A DNA stretch of 64,000 nucleotides from Limimaricola sp027213785 (GCF_050847355.1 NZ_CP193756.1:1-64000); one strand, 5' to 3'; positions 25,882 through 36,300 are shown, counted from the first letter of the stretch. The notes: generated by a model not told the origin, from the sequence alone. Program-made: numbers and translations.

Positions 25882-25944
25882 CGGGGCGGGCGCGGGGCCC
25901 GCCCCGTCAGGGACATCCTGCGCCGCCCGAAGACGCGCAGGATG
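25882..25944. other. Two hairpins between frcB and frcC
   Basis: The first hairpin has 10-bp perfect arms, CGGGGCGGGC at 25882-25891 and its complement at 25897-25906, with a 5-nt loop. The second has arms CATCCTGCGC at 25914-25923 and its complement at 25935-25944. Neither is followed by a T-run. Such structures after binding-protein genes usually stabilise the upstream mRNA and lower expression of the downstream permease. Confidence 0.75.
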
Positions 25945-25962
25945 GAATGATCCCGGCGGGGC

Positions 25963-26985
25963 TCAGCCCCAGCAGAGCTCCTGACCTTCCTCGACCGAGA
26001 TCGACTCGACGCCCTCGACCGGCTCGTCGGTGACGAGCTTCACGCCGGTATCGTAGAAGTCCTTGCCTTCGGTGTTCTCAGGCAGGGTGCCGTCCTCGGC
26101 GTATTTCGCGATCGCCTCGACGCCGAGCCTGGCCATCTCGAGCGGGTATTGCTGCGAGGTGGCGCCGATGACGCCGTCAGCGACGTTCTGGACGCCGGGG
26201 CAGCCGCCATCGACCGAGACGATCAGCACGTCGTTCTCGCGGCCGATCGCCTTGAGCGCCTCGTAGGCCCCCGCGGCGGCGGGCTCGTTGATGGTGTAGA
26301 CGACGTTGATCTCGGGGTCCTTGGCGAGAAGGTTCTCCATCGCCGTGCGACCGCCTTCCTCGTTGCCGGCGGTCACGTCGTTGCCGACGATGCGCGGGTC
26401 GTCCTCGTCGCCCCATTTGTTCGGATCCTTGGTGTCGATGCCGAAGCCGGTCAGGAAGCCCTGATCGCGCAGCACGTCGACCGAAGGCTGGCTGACGCCG
26501 AGGTCGAGCATCGCGATCTTGGCGTTCGCGGCCTCTTCGCCCAGCTTGGCGGCGGCCCATTTGCCGATCAGTTCGCCTGCGAGGAAGTTGTCGGTGGCAA
26601 AGGTGGCGTCGGCGGCGTCGATTGGGTCGAGCGGCGTATCAAGCGCGATCACCAAGAGGCCCGCGTCCCGCGCTTGTTGTACCGAACTGACGATCGCCGA
26701 AGTATCTGACGGCGTGATCAGAATGCCGGAGGCACCGTTGGCGATGCAGGTTTCGATCGCGTCGACCTGCGCTTCGTGGTCACCGTCGATGGTGCCGGCA
26801 TAGCTGTTCAGGGTGATGCCGAGTTCGTCGGCGGCCTGCTGCGCGCCCTCGCGCATCTTCACGAAGAACGGGTTGGTGTCGGTCTTGGTGATCAGGCAGG
26901 CCGAGACGTTCTGCATGTGGCTTTCAGCCTGCGCCGCACCCGCAGCGATCAAGGCAAGCGCGGTCCCCGCGAAAAGTCGTTTCAT
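25963..26985 (-). CDS. frcB: Fructose-type periplasmic binding protein FrcB
   Basis: A 340-aa sugar-binding protein. The signal peptide MKRLFAGTALALIAAGAAQA is followed by a mature part with VSACLITKTDTNPFFVKM, LVIALDTPLDP, DPNKWGDEDDPRIVGND, NEEGGRTAMENLL and VDGGCPGVQNVADGVIGATSQ, all strongly FrcB-like. In Sinorhizobium the homologue binds fructose, ribose and mannose. ATG 26985 follows GGGAGGAT. First gene of the leftward frc operon, divergent from the ROK regulator. Confidence 0.92.
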   Translation of the reverse strand: MKRLFAGTALALIAAGAAQAESHMQNVSACLITKTDTNPFFVKMREGAQQAADELGITLNSYAGTIDGDHEAQVDAIETCIANGASGILITPSDTSAIVSSVQQARDAGLLVIALDTPLDPIDAADATFATDNFLAGELIGKWAAAKLGEEAANAKIAMLDLGVSQPSVDVLRDQGFLTGFGIDTKDPNKWGDEDDPRIVGNDVTAGNEEGGRTAMENLLAKDPEINVVYTINEPAAAGAYEALKAIGRENDVLIVSVDGGCPGVQNVADGVIGATSQQYPLEMARLGVEAIAKYAEDGTLPENTEGKDFYDTGVKLVTDEPVEGVESISVEEGQELCWG

Positions 26986-27065
26986 CGTCAATATCCTCCC
27001 AGATGACACCGGCGCTCCTCAACACCGGATTGACCGAACGTTAGCGTCGATTCTGCCGGCCAGTC

Positions 27066-27094
27066 AATAAATAAATCCAGTTGATTTACTAATT
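27066..27094. promoter_or_regulatory. Candidate operator between frcB and the ROK regulator
   Basis: An A/T-rich dyad with arms AATAAATAAATC (27066-27077) and GATTTACTAATT (27083-27094) around CAGTT; 10 of 12 arm positions are complementary. Its A/T-rich, TAAATC-type arms suit a ROK/NagC-family site, and it lies in the divergent promoter region. Confidence 0.6.
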
Positions 27095-27130
27095 GGATGT
27101 GCTGCATGATTGGGGCAGGGAGGATATCGG

Positions 27131-28330
27131 ATGAACGGATCCGAAGTGCGCAGTCTCGCGGGCGGGGCGAACCAGCGCGGATTGCGCGATCACAACGAGC
27201 GGCTGCTGCTCAGCCTGATGCAACGTCATGGTCCCATGCCCGGCAGCGATCTGGCGCGGCTTTCGGGCCTGTCGCCCCAGACCGTCTCGGTGATCCTGCG
27301 CCGTCTCGACGAGGATGGCATGGTGTTGCGCGGCGCGCCGCAGCGTGGACGCGTCGGCAAGCCGCGCGTTCCCGTGGGGCTTGATCCGGACGGGGCCTTC
27401 TCGATCGGGCTCAAGATCGGCCGGCGCAGCGCCGATCTGCTGATCGTCGATTTGCTGGGCCAGCCGCGCGGCCAGCTGCACGACACCTACCGTTATCCCG
27501 ATCCCGCCGGCATCATGCGGTTTCTCGAAGCGGGCATCGGGGATCTGTTGGCACGGCTGCCGGCGCGGCTGCGCGACCGGGTCGCCGGGATCGGCGTCGC
27601 CCGGCCGCATGAGCTCTGGATCTGGCCCGAGACAATCGGCGCGCCGCCAGCGGCGCTCGACGGCTGGCGCGGTTTCGATTTCGCCGCCGAGATCGGCCGG
27701 TTCTCGGCCTTGCCCGTCTTCGTCGACAACGACACCACCGCCGCCTGTCGCGCCGAGCATGTCTATGGAAGGGGGCGGGCGTTTCGCGACTACGCCTATT
27801 TCTTCGTGGGCTCCTTCATCGGCGGCGGCGTGGTGCTGAACCATTCGGTGTTCGAGGGCGCGCGCGGCAATGCCGGGGCCATGGGATCGTTGCCGACGCG
27901 CGACGCCGCCGGTCGGCCGGCGCAGCTTATCGACACGGCCTCGTTGCACATGCTCGAGCGGCGGCTCGAGGCGGCCGGCCACGACCCGGCGCGGCTGTGG
28001 AGCCTGCCGCAGGACTGGTCCGGCATGAGCGACGTGATCGAGCCTTGGCTCGACGAAGCGGGCGAGGAGCTGGCACGCGCCGCCGCCACTGTCTGCGCGG
28101 TCATCGACTTCGAGGCGGTGCTGATCGATGGCGGCTTTCCCGAGCAGGTGCGCGCATCCTTGGTGGAACGGGTCAGGGCGGGGCTCGACCGGGTCGATCT
28201 GCGCGGTTTGATCCCGCCAAGGATCGAGGCGGGCGCGGTGGGTGGCAATGCGCGCGGTCTCGGCGCCGCCTGCGCACCGATCTTCGCGCAGTTCCTGCTC
28301 AACACCCATTCGGGATTTACCACCGGTTGA
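27131..28330 (+). CDS. ROK-family transcriptional regulator (FrcR-like)
   Basis: A 399-aa repressor. The N-terminal winged helix spans HGPMPGSDLARLSGLSPQTV and is followed by a ROK sugar-sensing domain with FVDNDTTAACRAEHVYG and FFVGSFIGGGVVLN. ATG 27131 follows GGGAGG at 8 bases; the ATG at 27110 lacks a site. Divergent from frcB with a dyad between, so it probably controls frcBCA in response to the imported sugar. Confidence 0.85.
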   Translation: MNGSEVRSLAGGANQRGLRDHNERLLLSLMQRHGPMPGSDLARLSGLSPQTVSVILRRLDEDGMVLRGAPQRGRVGKPRVPVGLDPDGAFSIGLKIGRRSADLLIVDLLGQPRGQLHDTYRYPDPAGIMRFLEAGIGDLLARLPARLRDRVAGIGVARPHELWIWPETIGAPPAALDGWRGFDFAAEIGRFSALPVFVDNDTTAACRAEHVYGRGRAFRDYAYFFVGSFIGGGVVLNHSVFEGARGNAGAMGSLPTRDAAGRPAQLIDTASLHMLERRLEAAGHDPARLWSLPQDWSGMSDVIEPWLDEAGEELARAAATVCAVIDFEAVLIDGGFPEQVRASLVERVRAGLDRVDLRGLIPPRIEAGAVGGNARGLGAACAPIFAQFLLNTHSGFTTG

Positions 28331-29051
28331 GACCGGGTGCGACAAGCTCGATGTCGTTGGCGAGCCACCCTACTGTAGTCATGGGCGATGGCACGTCGAT
28401 TGCCATTCATGCAACCCAGTGCCCCTGCACGTGGCTCGACAGCCATATGCGCCTGCATTGCGGTGGCGCAGAGACCGTTTACAGCATTAGATCGGGCCAC
28501 CCACCCTTGGTCTCGAAGCCCTTCGCGCTCAAAGTCACGGGACATGTCAGTCTGGGCAACGCCCGCGCTCGACATCCACTTGGCGCGATCTCGCAGTGCC
28601 GAAGGTTGTCCGACTGCTTCAAGATGAAGTCGATCTGCTGTTTGCCGAACCGAGATGTCCGCATCGGTTTTCCTCGCGTTACATACCCGGCAGCTTACGA
28701 GAACTCTCCCAGATCCGGCGGTCCAGCTTTCCGGAAGTAGGTTCGTGCAGCACTCGAGTAGGCTGGTCCAATTGGCGTCGATCTGCATTGGCCCGACGCA
28801 CCCCTTACTGTGAATCAGCGCTCTCCCGTCCGTAGTAATGGGGCGCGTAAGCGATCGCCTGCAAAGCGCATCGAAGGCAGTATAGGCGGAACATTGTCCC
28901 TAATTCGTCATTCCGCGAGAAATATTATGCCCGCAACCGACGACTCGGGCCCTTCGGCACTGGTATGTCCCGGCGGACGCTTCCAAAAGGCGCCGCGCAA
29001 CCGCGGCCCCACGTATCGCCGCGGTGCCCGGAGGCTCGAGAGGGAGAACAC
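28331..29051. other. Gene-poor stretch with IS3 remnant
   Basis: Apart from the OrfA remnant at 28479-28664, no coding frame here resembles a known family. The last bases (29041-29046) hold the ribosome-binding site of the next gene. It looks like scar tissue from past insertions. Confidence 0.55.
28479..28664 (-). pseudogene. IS3-family OrfA remnant
   Basis: The 61-codon frame starts MRTSRFGKQQIDFILKQSDN, matching the N-terminus of IS3-family OrfA proteins (MR.SRF.EEQI..ILKE). Only about 20 residues align before the sequence diverges, and no OrfB is next to it. A dead fragment. Confidence 0.6.
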
Positions 29052-30344
29052 ATGAACCAGCCGACACGATTCCTGCATGCCGGCATGAAGCTGCCCTTCA
29101 TGCTCATCGTCACCTGTTTTGCCGCTTGGGGCATCGCGGCCAACATGACCGACCCGCTGGTGCAGGTATTCTCCAAGATCTTCTCGATGAGCGCCTTGCA
29201 GTCCTCGCTGGTGCAGTTCGCCTACTACGGCGCCTATTTCTGTCTGGCCCTGCCAGCAGCCTTCATCAATCGACGTTACTCCTACAAGACCGGCATCCTG
29301 GTCGGGCTGGGCTGCGCTATCGCAGGCGCCTTCCTGTTCTATCCGGCCAGCATCGCCATGACCTATGGCTTCTTTCTGATGGCGCTGTTCCTGCTGGCGG
29401 GCGGGCTGTCGATCTTGGAGACGTCGGCCAACCCCTTCGTCATCGCCATGGGACCGGAGGGCAGCGCCACGCGCCGGCTCAACCTCGCCCAGGCTTTCAA
29501 CCCGGTCGGCACCAATATCGGTGTGTTCCTGTCGGCGGCGCTGATCCTGCCCAACCTGAACACCGCCGACGCGGACGCGCGCGCTGCAATGGGAGCAGAC
29601 GCGCTGCGGGCGCTGCGCGCCGAGGAGCTGCAGGCGGTGATGGTCCCCTACGTCGGCTTTGCCGTCGTGCTGGTGGCGATCTGGATCGCGATCGCGCTCA
29701 GCCGCATGCCCACGCCGAGCGAGCGCGAACTCGAGGCCGGACACGAGCTGCATTTCGGGGCGACGCTGAAGCGGCTGCTGAGGAACCGCCATTACAGCTT
29801 CGGCGTGGTGGCGCAGTTCTTCAACGTCGCCGCCCAGACCTGCGTCTGGACCTTCACCCTGCAATACGCGATGGCGGCGATCGGCACCGACGAGGCCGGG
29901 GCCGGCTGGTATCTGCAAGCCAGCCTGCTGGTGTTCCTGATGTCGCGCTTCGCGATGGTCTGGGTGATGGGTTTCGTCCGGCCTGCGCTGCTGTTGGCCG
30001 GCTTGGCGCTGGCGGGGGCAGGGCTTGCACTCTATGCCGCGCTGGTGCCGGGCCTGTCGGGCCTATGGGCCGTGGTGATGATATCGGCCTGCCTGTCGCT
30101 GATGTTCCCGACCATCTACGGCATCGCCCTCGAGGGGCTGGGCGAGGATACCAAGTTCGGTTCGGCCGGGCTGGTGATGGCGATCCTGGGTGGCGCGCTG
30201 CTGCCATTGGTGCAAGGCGCGGTGATCGATGTCGCCGGCGCGACCTTCTCCTATGTGGTGCCGGCCGCAGCCTTCCTGGTCGTGATGGGATACGGGCTGT
30301 TCGACTTCGTCGCCGTGCGCGGCGGGGCGGCCCGACCAGCCTGA
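29052..30344 (+). CDS. FucP-like sugar:H+ symporter (MFS, FHS family)
   Basis: A 430-aa inner-membrane transporter with about 12 hydrophobic segments. FAYYGAYFCLALPAA, RRYSYKTGILVGL, GLSILETSANPFV and RRLNLAQAFNPVGTNIGVF are FHS-family hallmarks (fucose, glucose/galactose and related permeases). ATG 29052 follows GAGGGAG. Substrate is unknown. It is followed by a truncated LysR gene, so its own regulator may be lost. Confidence 0.88.
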   Translation: MNQPTRFLHAGMKLPFMLIVTCFAAWGIAANMTDPLVQVFSKIFSMSALQSSLVQFAYYGAYFCLALPAAFINRRYSYKTGILVGLGCAIAGAFLFYPASIAMTYGFFLMALFLLAGGLSILETSANPFVIAMGPEGSATRRLNLAQAFNPVGTNIGVFLSAALILPNLNTADADARAAMGADALRALRAEELQAVMVPYVGFAVVLVAIWIAIALSRMPTPSERELEAGHELHFGATLKRLLRNRHYSFGVVAQFFNVAAQTCVWTFTLQYAMAAIGTDEAGAGWYLQASLLVFLMSRFAMVWVMGFVRPALLLAGLALAGAGLALYAALVPGLSGLWAVVMISACLSLMFPTIYGIALEGLGEDTKFGSAGLVMAILGGALLPLVQGAVIDVAGATFSYVVPAAAFLVVMGYGLFDFVAVRGGAARPA

Positions 30345-30412
30345 GAGCGGCCGCGTTTCGCAGTTGCCCCGCCCGCCGCGTAGTCTAACCCTATGCGAGG
30401 GAGGAGTGCGAC

Positions 30413-30610
30413 ATGCGGGACATGACCCTGCGCCAAGTCGAGGTGGTGCGCGCCGTGATGATGACCGGCACCATTAACGGCGCGGCCACGCTGCTGGGTG
30501 TCTCGGCGCCCGGCATCAGCCGGCTGGTCAAGCATACCGAGGAGTCGCTCGGGCTGCAGTTGTTCGTGCCCGCCGTCGAGGCCGGGCGGATCTTCGAGCA
30601 GCCTGCAGCT
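30413..30610 (+). pseudogene. Truncated LysR-family regulator
   Basis: Only the N-terminal HTH is left: MTLRQVEVVRAVMMTGTING, then AATLLGVSAPGISRLVKHTE and SLGLQLFV. After this a short in-frame deletion (LFV directly followed by PAVEAGRIFEQ) and then unrelated sequence replace the effector domain. The break lies beside the serine recombinase at 30735, which may mark a recombination boundary. A frame continues to 30886 but is not LysR-like. Confidence 0.75.
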
Positions 30611-30734
30611 CTGGAACAGGGTTCCGATCTGGCGGCTCAATTCAAAGGCTACTTCAGCTATGTGCCTTCGCGCAGAGGATTAAGGCTTCTACGTCATCAG
30701 AAGCGACCGCTCCGCCGGTGCCACCGGTGGGCGC

Positions 30735-31619
30735 TCACTCTATCAGCCCCACCAGCCGCGCCCGTTCCAGCAGGTGCGCCACCGACGACGTCGCCCATTT
30801 CGAGCGCCCCCGCGGCGTCGGCTCCCGCATCGCCTCGAGCCGCGCCGCGATCTCCTTCAGCGTCATCTCCGGCGCCGAGCTCTTGATACCCGCGATGATC
30901 GCTAGGATCCGGTCGTCCTTCTGCGCGGGCGGGGCGCGGTCGAGCACGGCACGATCCAGCAGCCCGTCTTTCACGAAGCGCCCGGCGGCGCGCCGCAGCC
31001 GCTCGACGGTCCAAGGCTTCGCGCTTGGATGCCGGCTGTTGATGATCCGCACGACGTCCTCCCAAGGGAGCCGCGGCCGGAACTGCCGCACCGCGGGCAG
31101 CCACTGCTGGGCTTCCTCGTTGAGCTTGTCGAAGTAGCTGCGGTCGCGCGCCCGGCTGACCTTGGCGATCGCCTCCGGGTCGCGGTCCCGCAGGCCCGGA
31201 TTGCCCCCGACGCGGCCCTTCTCCCGTGCCGATGCCAGCCCCGCCATCGTCCTCTCGCGGATCAGAGCCCGCTCGAACTCGGCGGTGGCACCAAGGATCT
31301 GCAACGTGAACTTGCCCTGCGGCGAGGTCGTGTCGATCGGATCGCCCAGAGATCGGAAATGCGCTCCGCGGGCTTCCAGCGTCTCGATGACCTCGAGCAG
31401 GTGCGACAGCGAGCGGGCGAGGCGGTCGATGCGCACGACGATCAGCACGTCGCCTCGGCCGAGGCTCGCCACGAGCTTCGCGAGGACCGGGCGAGCGCGG
31501 GCGGCCCCGGAGGCGAACTCCTCGTGGATCTCGGTGCAGCCTGCCGATTTCAGTTCGCGGCGCTGTGCCGCAGTGTCTTGAAGGTCGGTCGAGACGCGGG
31601 CGTAGCCTATGAGTGCCAT
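30735..31619 (-). CDS. Serine recombinase (resolvase/invertase family)
   Basis: A 294-aa site-specific recombinase. The catalytic serine is in IGYARVSTDLQD (residue 10), with DVLIVVRIDRLARS carrying the conserved arginines and FTLQILGATAEFERALIRERT leading into the E-helix. The C-terminal 110 residues extend beyond the usual 190-aa resolvase and contain a further helical region. It starts in a TGATG overlap with a 46-aa gene upstream, so the pair is translationally coupled. It may be a plasmid or transposon resolvase; no res site was identified nearby. Confidence 0.9.
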   Translation of the reverse strand: MALIGYARVSTDLQDTAAQRRELKSAGCTEIHEEFASGAARARPVLAKLVASLGRGDVLIVVRIDRLARSLSHLLEVIETLEARGAHFRSLGDPIDTTSPQGKFTLQILGATAEFERALIRERTMAGLASAREKGRVGGNPGLRDRDPEAIAKVSRARDRSYFDKLNEEAQQWLPAVRQFRPRLPWEDVVRIINSRHPSAKPWTVERLRRAAGRFVKDGLLDRAVLDRAPPAQKDDRILAIIAGIKSSAPEMTLKEIAARLEAMREPTPRGRSKWATSSVAHLLERARLVGLIE

Positions 31620-31759
31620 CAGCGCGCCATCTCATCGCACAACACGACCTCGACCATCTCCTGGAATGGCGAGCCGCTCGGTACCTCGCTCAAATGTTCG
31701 GCGATCCGGGCGAACCCCTCGCGCGGCATCGGCTCGAGGGCAGGGGAACGGAGGTCCAT
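31619..31759 (-). CDS. Small protein coupled to the serine recombinase
   Basis: A 46-aa frame starting MDLRSPALEPMPREGFARIA and ending in CDEMAR, with its stop overlapping the recombinase start (TGATG). The tight overlap and protein-like composition support a real gene. Function unknown. Confidence 0.5.
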   Translation of the reverse strand: MDLRSPALEPMPREGFARIAEHLSEVPSGSPFQEMVEVVLCDEMAR

Positions 31760-31804
31760 GATGATCTCTTTCGCGCTAGATCTGCACCGCAGCGACTGCG
31801 GTCA

Positions 31805-32068
31805 TTAAGCCAGCTCCCGGAATGCCTGCTTGTCCTCGTCGCAGACCCCGCCGTCGCTGACGAGCTCGGTTTCCGCACTCGCTATGGAGTTTTGGGAGAG
31901 CTTCCACACGGCATCGAGAAGCTCGGCAAGCTCATGCCCGGTGACGCGTGCTATCACGCTCTCGGGGAGGGCACGAAGCAAGGCCTCAGCGGTAGTCCTG
32001 TGCTCGCCAACCTCGGCCAGCCGCATGGCGCGATTGATCTTGGTCCGATGGCTTGGGAACGTGGTCAT
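31805..32068 (-). CDS. Hypothetical 87-aa protein upstream of recombinase genes
   Basis: ATG 32068 follows AAAGGA. The protein starts MTTFPSHRTKINRAMRLAEV, has a helical middle (TGHELAELLDAVWKLSQ) and an acidic C-terminus with CDEDKQ. No family recognised. It lies 45 bases upstream of the 46-aa gene and reads in the same direction, so all three may form one transcript. Confidence 0.55.
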   Translation of the reverse strand: MTTFPSHRTKINRAMRLAEVGEHRTTAEALLRALPESVIARVTGHELAELLDAVWKLSQNSIASAETELVSDGGVCDEDKQAFRELA

Positions 32069-33334
32069 GCTGAATCCTTTGGTTCGGCCGGCGAATGCAG
32101 GCGAGATGGACGTTACCATCGATCGAGCCCTTGTACGACTGCCAGAACATGGGCCTTCCAATTTAACTATACTTGAGAATACGGTCGTTTGAAAACACCG
32201 GCAACGGGCGAGCGGCTTTGATCGGCCTGGTAGGGGAGGGGAGGGGACAGGCTCCAATCCCTTTACCTTCAAGGCCGCGGAACGAAGCTGAGGCTTCCGT
32301 TCCATCCGTAGGGCGGGAGCGGAGTGGACGGATCACCGTTCCAGACCCTTTCCATTGAGGGCCTGATGAAACACGTTTGCCATCCACCGAGGCAATTGAA
32401 AATGAGGCCATCTATCCTCATCTAAAATGAGTATTTTGTTTTATGGCATGGGCTTGTCTGATGAGCTTCAGCCACGCCGAAGAAGCGCGAAGCGCCGTCT
32501 CGGCCTTCATGCGGGCCGAGGTTCTGGCGGCGCGCCTGGGGGCCATGGCCGGGCCGAGCCCGAGGTTGGAAATCTCTGGCGCTCGGAGATCGCATTGGCC
32601 GAAGCCGTGGCGAGCGCGGGGCTCGAGGGCATCCGGATATCCGAGGGCGACCTGCTGCCCCGTATCGCGCAGAATGGAAGCCAAGACGCTGATCCGACCG
32701 GCGCGGAGCTGGCGCTGAGCCTGATCCGGGTACTGAAAGCGCCAAGCGATCCTCTGGCGCAGCCTGTCCAGACCGTGCGGCGCTTCGAGAGGGCGGCAGG
32801 CACTGGCATGGGGCCCGGTATTGTCCCGGGCGATGAGCCTGAAGGCCAACTGCTCGAAGACGCCGAGATGCGAGATACGGCCCATAGCCGCAGCCGGGAT
32901 CAGAGAGCGGCTTCGGCGCAGGAGATGCGGCAGGCTATTTCAGAACTCGACGCAGCGCCTGACCAAGTGAATATACTGCTGATTGACCGGAGGCGGCGGA
33001 CCTCGAACTAGGACGATATAGAGGGGTGGCCGATACAGCGATGGTGCGGTGCATTGGCATGGTGCTACCAGACACATGCGGCGCCCGCGCAAAGAGCCTG
33101 AGCGGATCCATGATCCGAAAGCCGACTAAGACGTCGGCGGCGGCGGCCTCGACGAGTTCCATGACGGTCAGTAGATCCGGCGTCGACCAACCGCCAACTA
33201 GATGGGCGCCCGAAGAGCGGCTGTCGTCGGCGCCTTCATACGGCTCTAATGTTTGCCCTCTGGACCGCCTTGCTCGGCCTTGCCCCCGTCATGCGCCCCC
33301 GGCCGCTCTTCCGGCCGGGGGCGCAGGCATTGGC
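32069..33334. other. Gene-poor region with decayed frames
   Basis: No intact gene. Hairpin-forming stretches occur at 32279-32303 (GGAACGAAGC against GCTTCCGTTCC). A frame at about 32560-32800 reads EIALAEAVASAGLEGIRISE and then DPLAQPVQTVRRFERAA, weakly like DUF1612/Fic-related plasmid proteins; its continuity is broken upstream, so I treat it as a remnant. The rest shows nothing recognisable. Confidence 0.4.
33293..33324 (-). terminator. Strong hairpin after the peroxidase gene
   Basis: A perfect 13-bp GC-only stem (GCGCCCCCGGCCG and its complement) with a 6-nt loop, 11 bases past the stop of the giant gene. There is no T-run on the minus strand, so it may protect the 3' end rather than terminate by itself. 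Confidence 0.6.
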
Positions 33335-36300
33335 TCACAGTGTGAGCGCGCTTCCGTCGTCGAGCACGAGGACCAGCTCGGGCCCGGCACCGCTGTCGAA
33401 GCTGCTCGCCACCCGGCTGCCACTGCCCGCGACGATGAAGGCCAGGGCGGCGTTCGTGGCCCCGTCGGCGCCGATCACCGTTTCGATCAGCGCGCTGATG
33501 TCGGGCGTCCGGTAGGTGCCCCCGGCGGTCCACTGCTCGACATTCGACCAGGCGAACTCGTCGACGATGACGCGCGATTGCGGTGGCGCGCCGGAGGAGA
33601 AGGTGGCGGCGGTCTCGCTGCCCTGGATGCCGATGGTGAAGTTCGCGGCCCCCGAGGAGGTCTCGAGCGAGGTGAACTGCAGGTAGGCGTCGGTGATGGT
33701 CGCCGTTTGCGGGATGTCGATCCCGTCGAAGCGCATCCCCACGGCCTGCGCCCGGCTGCCGTTCAGGCCGAATTCGAGGTCGCCGCTGCCGCCGCCGCCG
33801 AACTGCTCCCAGTCGTCGGAGGAGGCGCCGATCGGCGTGACGACCGTCGACACGGTCCCGCCGCCGGTGGTGACGTCGTCCTCGATGACCATGCCGCTGG
33901 CGGTCGCGGTGCCGAGCGTCACGGTCGGGCCGGCGCCGCTGGCCCCGGTCAGGGTGACCGTCACCGTCTCGGTGCCGTTGTCCACATCGTCATTGGCCAC
34001 CGACACGGCCAGCGAGCCGATCCCATTGACGAAGCTGACGCTCTGGCTCGTCGCCGTGCCGGCGTCGTAGGCCACCTGCAGACTGCCGGTGAAGCCGGTG
34101 TCGTTCAGGCTCAGCCCGAAGGCGAGATCGGTAGCCCCGGTGTCGCCGGCCTCGGTCACCGTTGGCGCGTCGGCGATCGAGAGAACGACGCTTGCAGGCG
34201 GCGCCGCGACGTCGTCCTCGGTGACCGTGCCGCTGGCGCTCGCGGTGCCGAGCGTCACCGGCGTGGCGGCGCCGGTCGCCCCGGTCAGGGTGACCGCCAC
34301 CGTCTCCGGCCCGTTGGCCAGGTCGTCATTGGCGACCTGCAGGGTCAGCGTGCCGACCCCGTTCGTGAAGCTGACGTTCTGGCTCTGGTTCGCCGCCGTG
34401 CCGGCGTTGTAGGTCACCTGCAGGGTGCCGGTGAAGCCGGTGTCGCTCAGGCTCAGCCCGAAGTCGAGATCGGTGACCCCGGTGTCGCCGGTCTCGGCCA
34501 CCGTCAGGGCATCGGTGATCGAGAGCACCGGCCCGGTCGGCGGGGGTGGCGGCGGCGCGCTGCCCTGCACCAGCTGGACGTTCGAGAAGCGCACGATCGA
34601 GCTTTGCGCGGCGTCGTCGTCGTTGATCAGCGCCAGGTAGTCGAAGGTCCGGCCGGCATGCGCCGCGAGCGGGATCTCGTAGCTCACGGTCTGGCCCACG
34701 GTGGTGTAGTCGTTGCGCACCGACTGGTCGAACCTCGCGATGTTGATCGAGCCGAACACCTGAAACAGCAGGTCGTCGGTGGTCTTGTAGTTGTCGTCGT
34801 TCTCGAGGCCGATGCTGACGAACTCGGCGGTGCCGTTCTGCATCGTCACGTCGAAGCGCAGCACCGTGTCGGCGCCGATGGTGAAGGTGCCGCCGGGCAG
34901 CAGGGTCTTCTTCCAGGTGTTGCCGCTCAGCGTGATGCCGGTGCCATCCTGGTCGATCTGGAAGCCCTGCGGCGTCTTGTCCTGACCACTGTAGCTCAGG
35001 AGCGGGTTGGCGTTGAAGTCGATCGGCAGCACGCTGCCGGGATCGGGCGGCGCCGCGACGTCGTCCTCGGTGACCGTGCCGCTGGCGGTTGCGGTGCCGA
35101 GCGTCACCGGCGTGGCGGCGCCGCTGGCCCCGGTCAGGGTGACCGTCACCATTTCGTCGCCGTCGTCGACGTCGTCATTGGCTACCGACATGGTCAGCGT
35201 GCCGACCCCGTTCGTGAAGTTGACGTTCTGGCTCTGGTTCGCCGCCGTGCCGGTGTCGTAGGTCACCGTCAGGGTGCCGGTGAAGCCGGTGTCGCTCAGG
35301 CTCAGCCCGAAGGCGAGATCGGTGGTCCCGGTGTCGCCGGTCTCGGCCACCGTCAGGGCATCGGTGATCGAGAGCACCGGCCCGGTCGGCGGGGGTGGCG
35401 GCGGCGCGCTGCCCTGCACCAGCTCGACGTTCGAGAAGCGCACGATCGAGCTCTGCGCGGCGTCGTCGTCGTTGATCAGCGCCAGGTAGTCGAAGGTCCG
35501 TCCGGCATGCGCCGCCAGCGGGATCTCGTAGCTCACGGTCTGGCCCACGGTGGTGTAGTCGTTGCGCACCGACTGGTCGAACCTCGCGATGTTGATCGAG
35601 CCGAACACCTGGAACAGCAGGTCGTCGGTGGTCTTGTAGTTGTCGTCGTTCTCGAGGCCGATGCTGACGAATTCGGCGGTGCCGTTCTCCATCGTCACGT
35701 CGAAGCGCAGCACCGTGTCGGCGCCGACGGTGAAGGTGCCGCCGGGCAGCAGGGTCTTCTTCCAGGTGTTGCCGCTCAGCGTGATGCCGGCGCCATCCTG
35801 GTCGATCTGGAAGCCCTGCGGCGTCTGGTCCTGGTTGCTGTAGCTCAGGAGCGGGTTGGCGTTGAAGTCGATCGGCAGCACGCTGCCACCCGGCGGTGGC
35901 GCCGCGACGTCGTCCTCGGTGACCGTGCCGCTGGCGCTCGCGGTGCCGAGCGTCACCGCCACACCGGTTCCGGTCGCCCCGGTCAGCGTGACCGCCACCA
36001 TTTCGTCGCCGTCGTCGACGTCGTCATTGGCGACCTGCACGCTCAGCGTGCCGACCCCGTTGACGAAGCTGACGTCCGGGCTCTGGTTCGTTGCGGTGCC
36101 GGTGTCGTAGGTCACCGTCAGGGTGCCGGTGAAGCCGGTGTCGCTCAGGCTCAGCCCGAAGGCGAGATCGGTGGTCCCGGTGTCGCCGGTCTCGACCTGC
36201 ATCGGCGCGTTGGTGATCGACAGAAGGACGTCGACAGGCGGGGGCGCTACATCGTCCTCGGTGACCATGCCGGTGGCCATGGTGGCGCCGAGCGTCACCG

